From: Coleofasciculus sp. FACHB-1120
Lineage (GTDB): Bacteria; Cyanobacteriota; Cyanobacteriia; Cyanobacteriales; FACHB-T130
Assembly: GCF_014698845.1 (NCBI RefSeq)
Contig: NZ_JACJTV010000002.1
Span: 248,001 to 312,000, forward strand
Direction: 5' to 3'
Length of the DNA: 64,000 nucleotides
Made by a program: the position numbers and the translations under genes. The notes beneath the pieces are model-generated. The model did not search any database. It was given only the letters and a program-made list of their open reading frames with translations, and had not been told where the DNA came from. Of the stretch, positions 35,050 to 43,418 are shown piece after piece. How positions within the stretch are numbered: the stretch's first letter is position 1; the number at the start of each line of letters is the position of its first letter.

Positions 35050-35481
35050 ATGGACGACTTTATGACAGATGCGATCGCCCAAGCTAAACAAGGACTCAGG
35101 GAGGGGGGAATTCCCATTGGTTCAGTTCTAGTTAAAGATGGGCAAATTGTCGGTAGAGGACATAATAAGCGCGTCCAAGACAACGACCCTGTTACCCACG
35201 CAGAAATCGATTGCTTACGCAATGCTGGCAGAATAGGCAGTTACAAAGATACAACGCTTTACTCTACCTTGATGCCTTGTTACCTCTGTGCGGGTGCTGT
35301 TGTCCAATTTGGGATTAAAAAAGTCATCGCCGGTGAATCTGCAACTTTCTCCGGTGCCAAGGAATTCATGGAATCTCACGGCGTTGAAGTGATTGATTTA
35401 AACCTGGATGATTGTAAGCAGTTGATGAGCGATTTCATCCAGAAAAATTCCCAGTTATGGAATGAGGATATTGGCAAGTAA
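35050..35481 (+). CDS. Cytosine deaminase, fungal Fcy1-like
   Basis: A 143-residue zinc deaminase. THAEIDCL (His50, Glu52) and MPCYLCAGAV (Cys77, Cys80) are the zinc and proton-shuttle residues. KDTTLYSTLMPC, FGIKKVIAGES and the C-terminal FIQKNSQLWNEDIGK strongly resemble yeast cytosine deaminase Fcy1 and differ from the large bacterial CodA. It should convert cytosine to uracil and ammonia in pyrimidine salvage, together with base-releasing enzymes such as the nucleoside hydrolase in this window. It is monocistronic. Confidence 0.88.
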   Translation: MDDFMTDAIAQAKQGLREGGIPIGSVLVKDGQIVGRGHNKRVQDNDPVTHAEIDCLRNAGRIGSYKDTTLYSTLMPCYLCAGAVVQFGIKKVIAGESATFSGAKEFMESHGVEVIDLNLDDCKQLMSDFIQKNSQLWNEDIGK

Positions 35482-35716
35482 TTTTCCAAAAAATAGTTTT
35501 TAACTTCAACTCAACAGGGAAAACTTTTTGTTTTATCCTCTAGAACTTATTAATTTTTTTTGATAGAATGAACTCGATAAGGAAGAACTGAGCTTTAATA
35601 TTTAGTTGAGACAGATTCCCATTATTTAAGTATACCTTGAAAAGGCGGAATTATCGTTACCAAATAGGCCATTAATCATAAAAATCTACTGAATATTCTT
35701 CCCTTTTTCCACTCAA

Positions 35717-36652
35717 CTATAGAATCCCTCGTTCTCTGAGAAATGTGTCGAACGTCTCTCTATCCGGCAGAGAAGGCTGGGCACCGGCAATAGTTGCCGA
35801 AATCGCACCAGCGGCAGCACCCCAAACAACTGCCTCCCGCAGAGAACGCCCAAAAGCCAAAGCTGCTGCCAATCCCCCATTAAACGCATCCCCAGCCGCA
35901 ACGGTGTCAACTGCCTGAACGGGAAAAGCGGGGACGAAGAACGTTTCCGCCTCTGTGGCACAGAAGACACCGCGATCGCCTAGTTTCACAATTGCAGTAT
36001 CCGCGCCCTGTTGACGTAATGCGGCGGCTGCCTTGGCAGCGGTTTCTTGCCCATCCACAGCAAAGCCTACCAACTGCGCCGCCTCAATTTCGTTGGGGGT
36101 AATGATATCTACGAACGGATAGAGGAGAGAGGCAAAATCCCCCAGCTCTATAGCCGGTGCGGGATCGAGAATGACCTGAACCCCGGCTTGTTGCGCTGCC
36201 TTAGCAGCTGCAACTACGGCTGGCATCGGAATCTCGAATTGAAGTAGCAATGCAGCCGCACCGTCCAACAAATCACTCAGGCGTCCCACATCCTCCTCGT
36301 TCACTCGCCCATTGGCACCGGGAACGATGATAATGTGATTTTCGCCAGCGTCGCCCAGCGCGATCGCGGCAACGCCAGAATGAGCCGCTTCATCCACCAA
36401 GACAGCCCCAGTCTCGACACCAGACGCTTGAAGATTGGCGAGGAGTTCGCGTCCAAAATTGTCGGCACCCAGACGCCCCACCAGCTGAGTCGGAATCCCC
36501 AGGCGCGCCACTGCTACCGCTTGATTCGCCCCTTTCCCGCCCGCCGCCGTAAAAAAGTTATGACCCCGCAGCGTTTCACCCGCAACTGGCAATCGAGGTG
36601 ATCGCGCCACGAGATCCATGTTGATGCTGCCGAAGACAATAACTTTGGTCAT
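35717..36652 (-). CDS. rbsK: Ribokinase
   Basis: A 311-residue PfkB-family kinase that phosphorylates D-ribose to ribose 5-phosphate. Diagnostic features are GSINMDLVARSPRLPVAGET at the N-terminus, AGGKGANQAVAVARLG (38-53), ITPNEIEAAQL (ribokinase-type TPNE at 185-188) and DTVAAGDAFNGG with catalytic Asp255. It is transcribed on its own, with no rbsABC transporter nearby, which fits salvage of internal ribose over uptake. Confidence 0.93.
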   Translation of the reverse strand: MTKVIVFGSINMDLVARSPRLPVAGETLRGHNFFTAAGGKGANQAVAVARLGIPTQLVGRLGADNFGRELLANLQASGVETGAVLVDEAAHSGVAAIALGDAGENHIIIVPGANGRVNEEDVGRLSDLLDGAAALLLQFEIPMPAVVAAAKAAQQAGVQVILDPAPAIELGDFASLLYPFVDIITPNEIEAAQLVGFAVDGQETAAKAAAALRQQGADTAIVKLGDRGVFCATEAETFFVPAFPVQAVDTVAAGDAFNGGLAAALAFGRSLREAVVWGAAAGAISATIAGAQPSLPDRETFDTFLRERGIL

Positions 36653-36675
36653 TGGTCACTCTGAAAAGGTTTGAA

Positions 36676-36723
36676 TTTTGAGTTTTGAATTAAAAGGATT
36701 CCTAACTCAGAACTCAACATTCA
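36676..36723. repeat. Dispersed TTTTGAGTTTTGAATTAAA repeat (copy 1)
   Basis: The 19-base sequence at 36676-36694 is identical to 46016-46034. Both copies are followed by a partly complementary ACTCA-rich segment, so each can fold back. Confidence 0.6.
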
Positions 36724-36740
36724 CCATGCTTCGGACTCGC

Positions 36741-37862
36741 TTACTGCACCGTAACCGCTGGTTCTAAACCCAAAGTCGCCATTAACCGCTCAATATCGAA
36801 GTTTTCAGCCATCATCTGGCGAACGCACTCGACCTTAATCGGTTCGTGTAGCCGCACTTGACCAAAGGCACGGTCAATAATTCCTACAGTCGTCAGCGTA
36901 TCCAAGTCAACCGACAAAATCGGGATCTCTAAATCTTCAGCGCGGCTGAGGATAAAGTGTTGTGGCGGCAATTGCCCAGTCAAGATCAGGCACTGGGTGG
37001 AAGTTTCCAAGGCGGCTAGCTGGATATCCGTGCGATCGCCTCCCGTCACCACTGCCATATTCGTTCCCTTGCGGAAATACTTCAGCGCAGAGTTGACATT
37101 CATTGCGCCAATTGTCAAGCTTTGTACCATTAAATCCAACCGATCTGGACGGCACAGAACTTCTGCCTTCAATTGGCTGACCAATTCCCGAACGCTGACA
37201 CTCCGCAGCAACTCGCTTCTCGGCAGCATTCCCAACACAGGAATCCCTTGTCGCTCTAGAAACGGTCGCACCAGCGTCTCGGCGGCTTCCAGATTCGCGG
37301 GAGGAATATCGTTGATCAAAACACCCATTAAGCGATCGCCCAGCCGCTTTTTGGCTGACAACAGCGCGTCCACCAACAGAACCGAGTGAAAACGCGCCAC
37401 CAGTAAAACTGCCGCATCAACCGCCTCAGCAACTTGTCCCAGTGACAAGTCAAACAAGCTGCCTTCTTCCAAGGTTCCTGGCCCTTCTAACAACACCATC
37501 GGGGCACTAGGCACCCGCCGATACTGCTCCAGAGACTGACGGTAATCCGTCTGGTCTTCCCCAGATAAGCGTCGTTGAATCGTCTCTTCATCTAGAGACA
37601 GCAGAGTCGGTCGAATTCGGTTTTCTGGTAATTTCAATACCTGAGCCAGTAGCCGGACATCCTCTTCCATCGCATCTGTTTGCGATTCACTTAAACACGT
37701 GCCCAACGGTTTCCCGTAGGCGATATCTAGCCCTTTTTCTTTCAGCTGATGGGCAATCCCCAGGATCGTCGCTGACTTGCCGCTGTAAGCTTCTGTTGAC
37801 CCGATAAGCAAATATTTAGCCGCTTTTGGCACACCCTCACTCCTCATTTCTACAGTGTTCAA
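36741..37862 (-). CDS. BioD-like/DRTGG-domain protein, phosphotransacetylase-family annotation
   Basis: A 373-residue protein. The N-terminal half is a P-loop domain of the dethiobiotin-synthetase-like type ([20 protein letters not shown], with Walker-A-type AYSGKS, and VLLEGPGTL). The C-terminal part is a DRTGG domain ([33 protein letters not shown]). This is the regulatory N-terminal architecture of large phosphotransacetylases but without the catalytic PTA domain, so acetyl-phosphate chemistry is doubtful. It overlaps the stop of the upstream EbsA-like gene by four bases, implying translational coupling. Confidence 0.82.
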   Translation of the reverse strand: MNTVEMRSEGVPKAAKYLLIGSTEAYSGKSATILGIAHQLKEKGLDIAYGKPLGTCLSESQTDAMEEDVRLLAQVLKLPENRIRPTLLSLDEETIQRRLSGEDQTDYRQSLEQYRRVPSAPMVLLEGPGTLEEGSLFDLSLGQVAEAVDAAVLLVARFHSVLLVDALLSAKKRLGDRLMGVLINDIPPANLEAAETLVRPFLERQGIPVLGMLPRSELLRSVSVRELVSQLKAEVLCRPDRLDLMVQSLTIGAMNVNSALKYFRKGTNMAVVTGGDRTDIQLAALETSTQCLILTGQLPPQHFILSRAEDLEIPILSVDLDTLTTVGIIDRAFGQVRLHEPIKVECVRQMMAENFDIERLMATLGLEPAVTVQ

Positions 37863-38233
37863 CCATCTGCTCGTAGCAGCTTACGATAGAACGCTTGGGA
37901 AAAGTCGATTGTGCGAGTGCGCTTGAAATTCAGAATTACATCAATTAAAAAATCGACTAACTCTGAATTTGCCATCATCACTTCGTAACTCAGTTCCGCA
38001 TTTCCATCAAACTGCAACCGACACCGGGTCAAATCCAATGGGAGCCTAGACACATACCAAGTGGCAACAAAAGGAATGCTCTCGCCGCCTTCTATTTTGC
38101 GATTCCCTTCTAAAGACCCTTTTTGATAAAGGCTTATTGCCAAAGGCAACATATTGCGCTTAGTACCCTGGTAGTAGGGCATATAGACGCTGACGTCCCC
38201 TTGGTTTGCAGGCTGAAGTTGGTCAATTGACAT
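37859..38233 (-). CDS. ebsA: EbsA-like type IV pilus biogenesis protein
   Basis: A 124-residue cyanobacterial protein. The segment [30 protein letters not shown] followed by [27 protein letters not shown] matches my recollection of the EbsA family (essential for biofilm self-suppression A), needed for type IV pilus assembly in Synechococcus elongatus. There is no signal peptide. It is translationally coupled to the BioD/DRTGG gene (ATGA overlap at 37859-37862). Confidence is limited because the assignment rests on remembered family sequence. Confidence 0.62.
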   Translation of the reverse strand: MSIDQLQPANQGDVSVYMPYYQGTKRNMLPLAISLYQKGSLEGNRKIEGGESIPFVATWYVSRLPLDLTRCRLQFDGNAELSYEVMMANSELVDFLIDVILNFKRTRTIDFSQAFYRKLLRADG

Positions 38234-38607
38234 TCTTAAATCTTCCTCAATTTCCGTCTAACTGGCAGTAGGGCTTTGTCCCTCATTTTCTGCGTGACAG
38301 CCGATTGGGAACACAATAGCTTAGAGTTCTAGCCTTGGACGGTGGAGCTAATGGTGATTCTACCTTAATATACGGGTTCCCGCGTCCTCCCCAGGATAAA
38401 TTCATTCTTTAAAGGAATTCAGGAGCGTGTGGAACACTCAAAGAGCAGGAAAGAGTAATAAAGAACTTTTAGTTCTTATTTCTTCTTTTTCCCTTCGTAG
38501 GGATTTTTTTCCCTCTTTTCCCCGATTCCTAAGTAAAACTTCCTATCTGTTGCCGATTAGTTTACGCTGACTGAATAAAGTGATGGAATTATTCACGCGA
38601 GAAATCT
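38234..38607. other. 374-bp spacer between divergent genes
   Basis: The spacer between ebsA (minus) and the radical SAM gene (plus) holds no credible frame. A 7-bp hairpin AAGAACT/AGTTCTT (38461-38477) and a short CCCTTCGTAGGG stem followed by a T7 run (38491-38510) are the only structures seen. It should contain both promoters. Confidence 0.5.
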
Positions 38608-39582
38608 ATGCCTCCTTTAGTTGCCAATTACTACTTAACTTATCGCTGCAACGCCCGGTGTCACTTTTGTAACATCTGGGCATTAGAGCCACCTCAAGAA
38701 GCTGATTTTGCCACGATTCAACACAACTTAAAGGACTTGCGCCGCTTGGGTCTTAAGTATATAGACTTTACAGGTGGCGAACCCCTCCTACGTGCGGATG
38801 TTGGTCAGATTTACGCTGAAGCAAAACAGCAGGGATTCTGGACTAGCATGACGACGAATACAATTCTTTACCCCAAAAAAGCTAAGGAAATTCAAGGATT
38901 AGTTGACTTCTTGAATTTCTCTCTAGATGGTGCGGATGCTGAAACCCACGACCATTCGCGGGGGGTGAAAATTTTTGACACCCTGGTTGAGTCGGTGGCG
39001 ATCGCCCAAGAACTCGGCGAACAACCCGTTCTTAATCACACCGTCACCGCTCAAAATTATCAAAACATTGACGAAATCGCAGAACTCGGTCTACGTCTAG
39101 GTGTTAGGGTCTGGCTCAACCCAGCTTTCACCGCCCACGACCACTACAATTCCAACAAGAATCCCACTCCAGATATGGTGGCAGCAATTCAAGCCGCCGC
39201 CAAGAAATATAAAAATGTCGGATACAATAAGGCTGCACTGGCGTTCATTGAAGCTGGGGGGAATGATACGAAGAATCCCCGCTGTAAAGCGGTCGATGCA
39301 GTAATTGCGATTTCTCCCGACGACAAGCTACTCCTACCTTGCTATCACTTTGCCCAAACCGGCGTTCCCATAAACGGAAAGCTTTACGACCTCTATCGCC
39401 AGTCAGAGGAAGTGGAATCCTACCGCAAATCTCAGGGCAAGCTGTCCGTGTGCGAAGGATGTACGGTATGGTGTTACTTGATCCCCAGCTTCTTTATGGG
39501 TGTAGATAAGTATTGGTGGTTGAATCAAGTAAGCTATGCCGGAGAATTCCTGGCCCGAAAAAGATTCTTACAACGAGCTTGA
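38608..39582 (+). CDS. Radical SAM protein with SPASM-like C-terminus
   Basis: A 324-residue radical SAM enzyme. The 4Fe-4S cluster motif CNARCHFC (Cys14, Cys18, Cys21) and DFTGGEPLLRAD are intact. C-terminal cysteines (PRCK, LPCYHF and CEGCTVWC) look like an auxiliary cluster region of the SPASM/twitch type. The substrate is unknown. Its last 47 bases overlap the start of a GT2 glycosyltransferase gene, so the two are likely translated together. A role in making or modifying a glycan or a lipid-linked product is an inference from this pairing. Confidence 0.86.
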   Translation: MPPLVANYYLTYRCNARCHFCNIWALEPPQEADFATIQHNLKDLRRLGLKYIDFTGGEPLLRADVGQIYAEAKQQGFWTSMTTNTILYPKKAKEIQGLVDFLNFSLDGADAETHDHSRGVKIFDTLVESVAIAQELGEQPVLNHTVTAQNYQNIDEIAELGLRLGVRVWLNPAFTAHDHYNSNKNPTPDMVAAIQAAAKKYKNVGYNKAALAFIEAGGNDTKNPRCKAVDAVIAISPDDKLLLPCYHFAQTGVPINGKLYDLYRQSEEVESYRKSQGKLSVCEGCTVWCYLIPSFFMGVDKYWWLNQVSYAGEFLARKRFLQRA

Positions 39583-40972
39583 ACCGTTCGATTCTCTATT
39601 GTCTGAATGTAGAGACGCAATCAATGAAGTCTCTACAGAAGAATTTGAGAGCGACTTTTTTCAGGGACTGGCAGGACGCAGACGTAAAGCGGCGTTCGCC
39701 TTAACGGTGATTTGGGGCAGCATCATTGCCTTACATATGTTTGTTTGGGGTTCGTGGTTAGTCCTAGTCCTAACCGGACTTTTGGTGATTCAGGCGTTCC
39801 GCGTCGTATTCGCGCGACCCCGACCAGTCCCAGCGCCGTTGTCGGAAGCAACAAAAGACCAATGGCCTTCTGTTTCCCTACTGGTGGCAGCTAAAAATGA
39901 GGAAGCTGTTATTGGCAACCTGTTGAAAATGCTGTGTAATCAAGACTACCCAGTAGATCGGTACGAAGTTTGGGTGATTGACGACCACAGCACCGATCGA
40001 ACGCCCCTCGTATTAGAGCATTTGGCGAAGGAATATCGCCAGCTAAAAGTCCTGCGCCGAGGTGCGAATGGGGTTGGCGGCAAATCGGGGGCGCTGAATC
40101 AAGTATTGTCCTTGACGCGAGGAGAAATTGTCGGGGTGTTTGATGCCGACGCCCAAGTGCCCCCAGATATGCTGCGGCGGGTTTGCCCAAGTTTTGAGCG
40201 GCAACAAGTGGGTGCCGTGCAGATGCGAAAAGCGATCGCAAACCCATCGCTGAATTTCTGGACTCGCGGTCAGATAGCAGAAATGGCACTAGACTCCTAT
40301 TTCCAGGAGCAGCGCATTGCCATTGGCGGCATCGGGGAACTCCGAGGGAACGGTCAATTTGTCCGCAGAGCTGCCTTGGAGCATTGTGGTGGGTGGAATG
40401 AAGAAACCATCACGGACGATTTAGATTTAACGATACGCTTACATCTGGATCGGTGGGATATCGAATTTCTGATCTTTCCCCCCGTATATGAGGAAGGCGT
40501 CACCAGTGCCAGGGCACTGTGGCACCAGCGCAATCGATGGGCGGAAGGGGGATATCAGCGCTATCTGGACTACTGGCGTCTGCTGGTCTCAAACCGAATG
40601 GGCACCCTCAAAAGCATTGATGCGTTCTCGTTTTTGCTCACCCAGTATCTTCTCCCCGCCGCTGCCGTGCCCGATTGCCTGATGGCGATCGCACGGAATC
40701 GTTTGCCTATTCTCAGTCCCGTTACCGGAATGACATTCACCCTCTTTTTCATGGGGATGTTTGTCGGTCTGCGTCGCACCCGGAAAGAAGAGAAAATGAC
40801 AGCATCCGTCTTTTTCGTCACTCTACTGCAAACCTTACGGGGCGTCTTTTATATGCTCCACTGGATGGTGATCATCGCCGGGACTACTGCCCGGATGTCC
40901 GTGCGACCGAAGCGGCTGAAATGGGTTAAAACAGTGCATCAAGGCAGCAGCGAGGAAAGTTTTGAGTTTTGA
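39536..40972 (+). CDS. Processive GT2-family glycosyltransferase
   Basis: A 478-residue membrane glycosyltransferase. The cytoplasmic catalytic domain has VWVIDDHSTDRTP, VGVFDADAQVPPD (DxD) and the TDD/QRNRW pair typical of processive cellulose-synthase-like enzymes (TITDDLDLT, then WHQRNRWAEGG). Hydrophobic helices lie at residues 55-85 and at several positions after 360. The ATG at 39536 is inside the radical SAM gene. TTG at 39599 is an alternative start. Codons 25-34 are formed by a foldback repeat (39608-39637) that encodes CRDAINEVST. It probably makes a surface polysaccharide or glycolipid. Confidence 0.88.
   Translation: MPENSWPEKDSYNELEPFDSLLSECRDAINEVSTEEFESDFFQGLAGRRRKAAFALTVIWGSIIALHMFVWGSWLVLVLTGLLVIQAFRVVFARPRPVPAPLSEATKDQWPSVSLLVAAKNEEAVIGNLLKMLCNQDYPVDRYEVWVIDDHSTDRTPLVLEHLAKEYRQLKVLRRGANGVGGKSGALNQVLSLTRGEIVGVFDADAQVPPDMLRRVCPSFERQQVGAVQMRKAIANPSLNFWTRGQIAEMALDSYFQEQRIAIGGIGELRGNGQFVRRAALEHCGGWNEETITDDLDLTIRLHLDRWDIEFLIFPPVYEEGVTSARALWHQRNRWAEGGYQRYLDYWRLLVSNRMGTLKSIDAFSFLLTQYLLPAAAVPDCLMAIARNRLPILSPVTGMTFTLFFMGMFVGLRRTRKEEKMTASVFFVTLLQTLRGVFYMLHWMVIIAGTTARMSVRPKRLKWVKTVHQGSSEESFEF
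39608..39637. repeat. Foldback repeat, GTAGAGACGC family, inside a coding sequence (copy 3)
   Basis: TGTAGAGAC (39608-39616) and GTCTCTACA (39629-39637) flank GCAATCAATGAA. It lies in frame near the start of the glycosyltransferase gene and encodes CRDAINEVST. Confidence 0.85.
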
Positions 40973-40978
40973 AATGAG

Positions 40979-41045
40979 GGACACGGCATTGCCGTGTCCT
41001 ACTACAAATGTCCTACTACAAAAAGGACACGGCACTGCCGTATCC
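40979..41045. terminator. Two GGACACGGCA palindromes between convergent genes
   Basis: GGACACGGCA/TGCCGTGTCC at 40979-40999 and GGACACGGCA/TGCCGTATCC at 41025-41045, with TACTACAAA-type sequence twice between them. They fill the space between the glycosyltransferase (plus) and dnaX (minus) and may stop both. Confidence 0.65.
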
Positions 41046-41050
41046 TGACT

Positions 41051-43192
41051 CTAAAACCCTACATCATCATCCTCTTCCCACTCATTGGATAGCTCATCGG
41101 CAGGATTAATCATCTCTGCGAGTGACGAGGATGTTGGCATCGCAGGAAGCGACGGTAAATCTAAAGTCTCTAAATTTTCCTCTCCCTCGTCAGCCAGCTT
41201 GACAATTTCCCCTTTGAAAAAATCAGCGAGGCGTTTGGCAGCGATCGCAACTTCATCGTCCCACTCTCCAGATGACGGTGCAGATGGTTGGGCGGTAGCG
41301 GCTGAAGTCCGTGAAGCTGTAGAACTACCGTTTCTAAACTCATGCTTCGCTTGCGGTGGCAGATTAGAGGACGAACTGGTTGAAGGCGGTGCTGAGTAGT
41401 TGCTAGCGCCATTCTCTTTCTGGGTTTCTCCAGAAGGTTGTACGGGCGCTGATTGAGGAGCCGGTGTCCCAGATGCGATCGTTCCTACGGAATTTTGGCT
41501 GGGCGATGTTCCCAAAGAATCTGACCTTTGGGAGGTAGGCGGCTTTGAGACAGGATTAGACTTCAACTCAGTCTCCCCGGCAACTTGAAAGCTAACTTTT
41601 ACCTTAGATTGAAAAGTTTTCAAAAAAGCTGCTTCCACATCTGGCAATTTTGTCTGAGCTAACTTTAATAAACCCGTTGTACTGACACTCAGGATTGCTT
41701 CCCGACCATTGAAGTTTAGTAACCGGCATCGTTGACGCAAAAATTCTCGCGTTCCCAATAGCTGGACGTGGTTAATCACCTGTTGCCAAACTTGAGCTAG
41801 TTCGACTCCTTGCTCCGCACCCTCCACCGGGTGAGAAACGGGCGCAGGGGGTTCGGTCGATTCTTGCGGTTCTGGTGGCGGTGCCGACACTGGGGACGTC
41901 TCTGGGGGCGTCTCTGGTGGAGATTCCTGCTGAATCGGTGAAACACTGGGGGGAGGGGTTTTAACGGCTGGCGTAGCCGGTTGGGCAGGTGCTGAATGTG
42001 GAGTGTTGGGTATGGACGATCCCCGCTCGACTTTTGCCTCTTGCCGCTCGACACGCGGGCGAGCCAGATTAACATTACCCACTGCCTGGGTCTGCTGACC
42101 GCTATTGGCTGCTGGCAACAATCCCAACAGCGTCACTTCTAACCACAGGCGAGGCTGAGTCGTATTTCTAATTTGAACTTCGCTGTCCTTAAGGTGCTTT
42201 TGCCCCTGCAAAATTGTCGGAATGTCCAGTTCCGCAAATTCGCATAGCTGAGTCCAGGTGGGCGCAGTCACAGCAACTAAATCCGGGCGTTTGGGGGCAG
42301 TTTTGGCGATCAGTAAATCGCGGTAGAAACCGGCAAGATTTTGGAGGACAATCAGCGGTTCTCTGCCCCTGTCCATGAGATGACGAGCTTTTTCCAGAAC
42401 CGCTTCCGGATCGGAATCAGCGATCGCCTTCAACAACTCCATTAAATCTCGTTCTGGCACCGCTCCTACCAAATCCCAGACCGCCTCTACCGTCACTTGA
42501 CCGGATAATAGGCTGAGTTGGTCGAGCAGACTTTCCGCATCCCGCAAGCCTCCTTGAGCGACTTGAGACACCAAGGTAATCGCCTCGGAGGTGATGTTGA
42601 TGTTTTCCAACTGGGCAATCTTTCCCAGATGCCCGACCATCGCCTCTAAGGGAATGCGGCGAAAATCAAAGCGTTGGCAGCGAGAGATAATCGTCGGTAA
42701 CACCCGCTGCGGGTCAGTGGTCGCTAGTACAAAGACAACGTGGTTGGGTGGCTCCTCTAGCGTCTTCAGCAAGGCATTGAACGCAGCTGAACTGAGGCTA
42801 TGAACTTCGTCAATTACATACACTTTGTAGCGGCACTGAACGGGGGCATATTGGGCGCGTTCGATGATTTCCCGGATATTGTCTACGCCAGTATTACTCG
42901 CAGCATCGATTTCAATCACATCTAGCGCTGAACCTTTAGCGATTCCTTGGCAAACAGGACAAACACCACAAGGATGCTCTGTCGGCTGAGGATTCTGAAG
43001 ACAGTTCAGCGATTTTGCCAGAATTCGGGCGCTGGAGGTTTTGCCCGTTCCTCTGGAACCCGTGAATAAATAAGCAGGGGCAATCCGTTCGGTGCGGATG
43101 GCGTTGCGGAGTGTGTGGGCGATCGCTTCTTGTCCCACCAAATCCGCGAACGTCTGAGGGCGATACTTGTGGTGTAGAGGTTGGTAGGTCAC
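41051..43192 (-). CDS. dnaX: DNA polymerase III subunit gamma/tau
   Basis: A 713-residue clamp-loader ATPase. Walker A is GSRGTGKTSS (residues 45-54), zinc ligands are Cys64, Cys75, Cys78 and Cys81, Walker B is YVIDEVHSLS, and the SRC motif is IISRCQRFDF. Domain III is followed by a Pro/Ser/Thr-rich linker (about 390-640) and a conserved acidic C-terminal tail ending NEWEEDDDVGF. No intein interrupts the gene, unlike in some cyanobacterial dnaX/dnaE genes. It loads the beta clamp on DNA for replication. It is convergent with the glycosyltransferase and monocistronic. Confidence 0.95.
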   Translation of the reverse strand: MTYQPLHHKYRPQTFADLVGQEAIAHTLRNAIRTERIAPAYLFTGSRGTGKTSSARILAKSLNCLQNPQPTEHPCGVCPVCQGIAKGSALDVIEIDAASNTGVDNIREIIERAQYAPVQCRYKVYVIDEVHSLSSAAFNALLKTLEEPPNHVVFVLATTDPQRVLPTIISRCQRFDFRRIPLEAMVGHLGKIAQLENINITSEAITLVSQVAQGGLRDAESLLDQLSLLSGQVTVEAVWDLVGAVPERDLMELLKAIADSDPEAVLEKARHLMDRGREPLIVLQNLAGFYRDLLIAKTAPKRPDLVAVTAPTWTQLCEFAELDIPTILQGQKHLKDSEVQIRNTTQPRLWLEVTLLGLLPAANSGQQTQAVGNVNLARPRVERQEAKVERGSSIPNTPHSAPAQPATPAVKTPPPSVSPIQQESPPETPPETSPVSAPPPEPQESTEPPAPVSHPVEGAEQGVELAQVWQQVINHVQLLGTREFLRQRCRLLNFNGREAILSVSTTGLLKLAQTKLPDVEAAFLKTFQSKVKVSFQVAGETELKSNPVSKPPTSQRSDSLGTSPSQNSVGTIASGTPAPQSAPVQPSGETQKENGASNYSAPPSTSSSSNLPPQAKHEFRNGSSTASRTSAATAQPSAPSSGEWDDEVAIAAKRLADFFKGEIVKLADEGEENLETLDLPSLPAMPTSSSLAEMINPADELSNEWEEDDDVGF

Positions 43193-43418
43193 GGCAGGGA
43201 TTTGTCAGGAGCTTAAGCGACAGAGGTGTCGATAAAAGTGTAACGTGTTGCTCTAGTCGAACCGGATGCGATCGATTTCGGGTGGTCTATGGGAAATTGG
43301 GGCGGTTTTCTGGAAAGCAAACGTTACGGTTAACCGATCAAAAGCTCATAATAGCCAGTAAAGTGTTCAAGCCCGTCAGATAAAATCTGAGTAAAGTGCG
43401 ACGGGGGGACTCTGGCAA

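Noticed and set aside
36741-37862. Full phosphotransacetylase
   Set aside because: Only the BioD-like and DRTGG parts are present. The C-terminal PTA catalytic domain is missing.
41051-43192. Intein in dnaX
   Set aside because: The Walker A to SRC region runs without interruption and length is normal.
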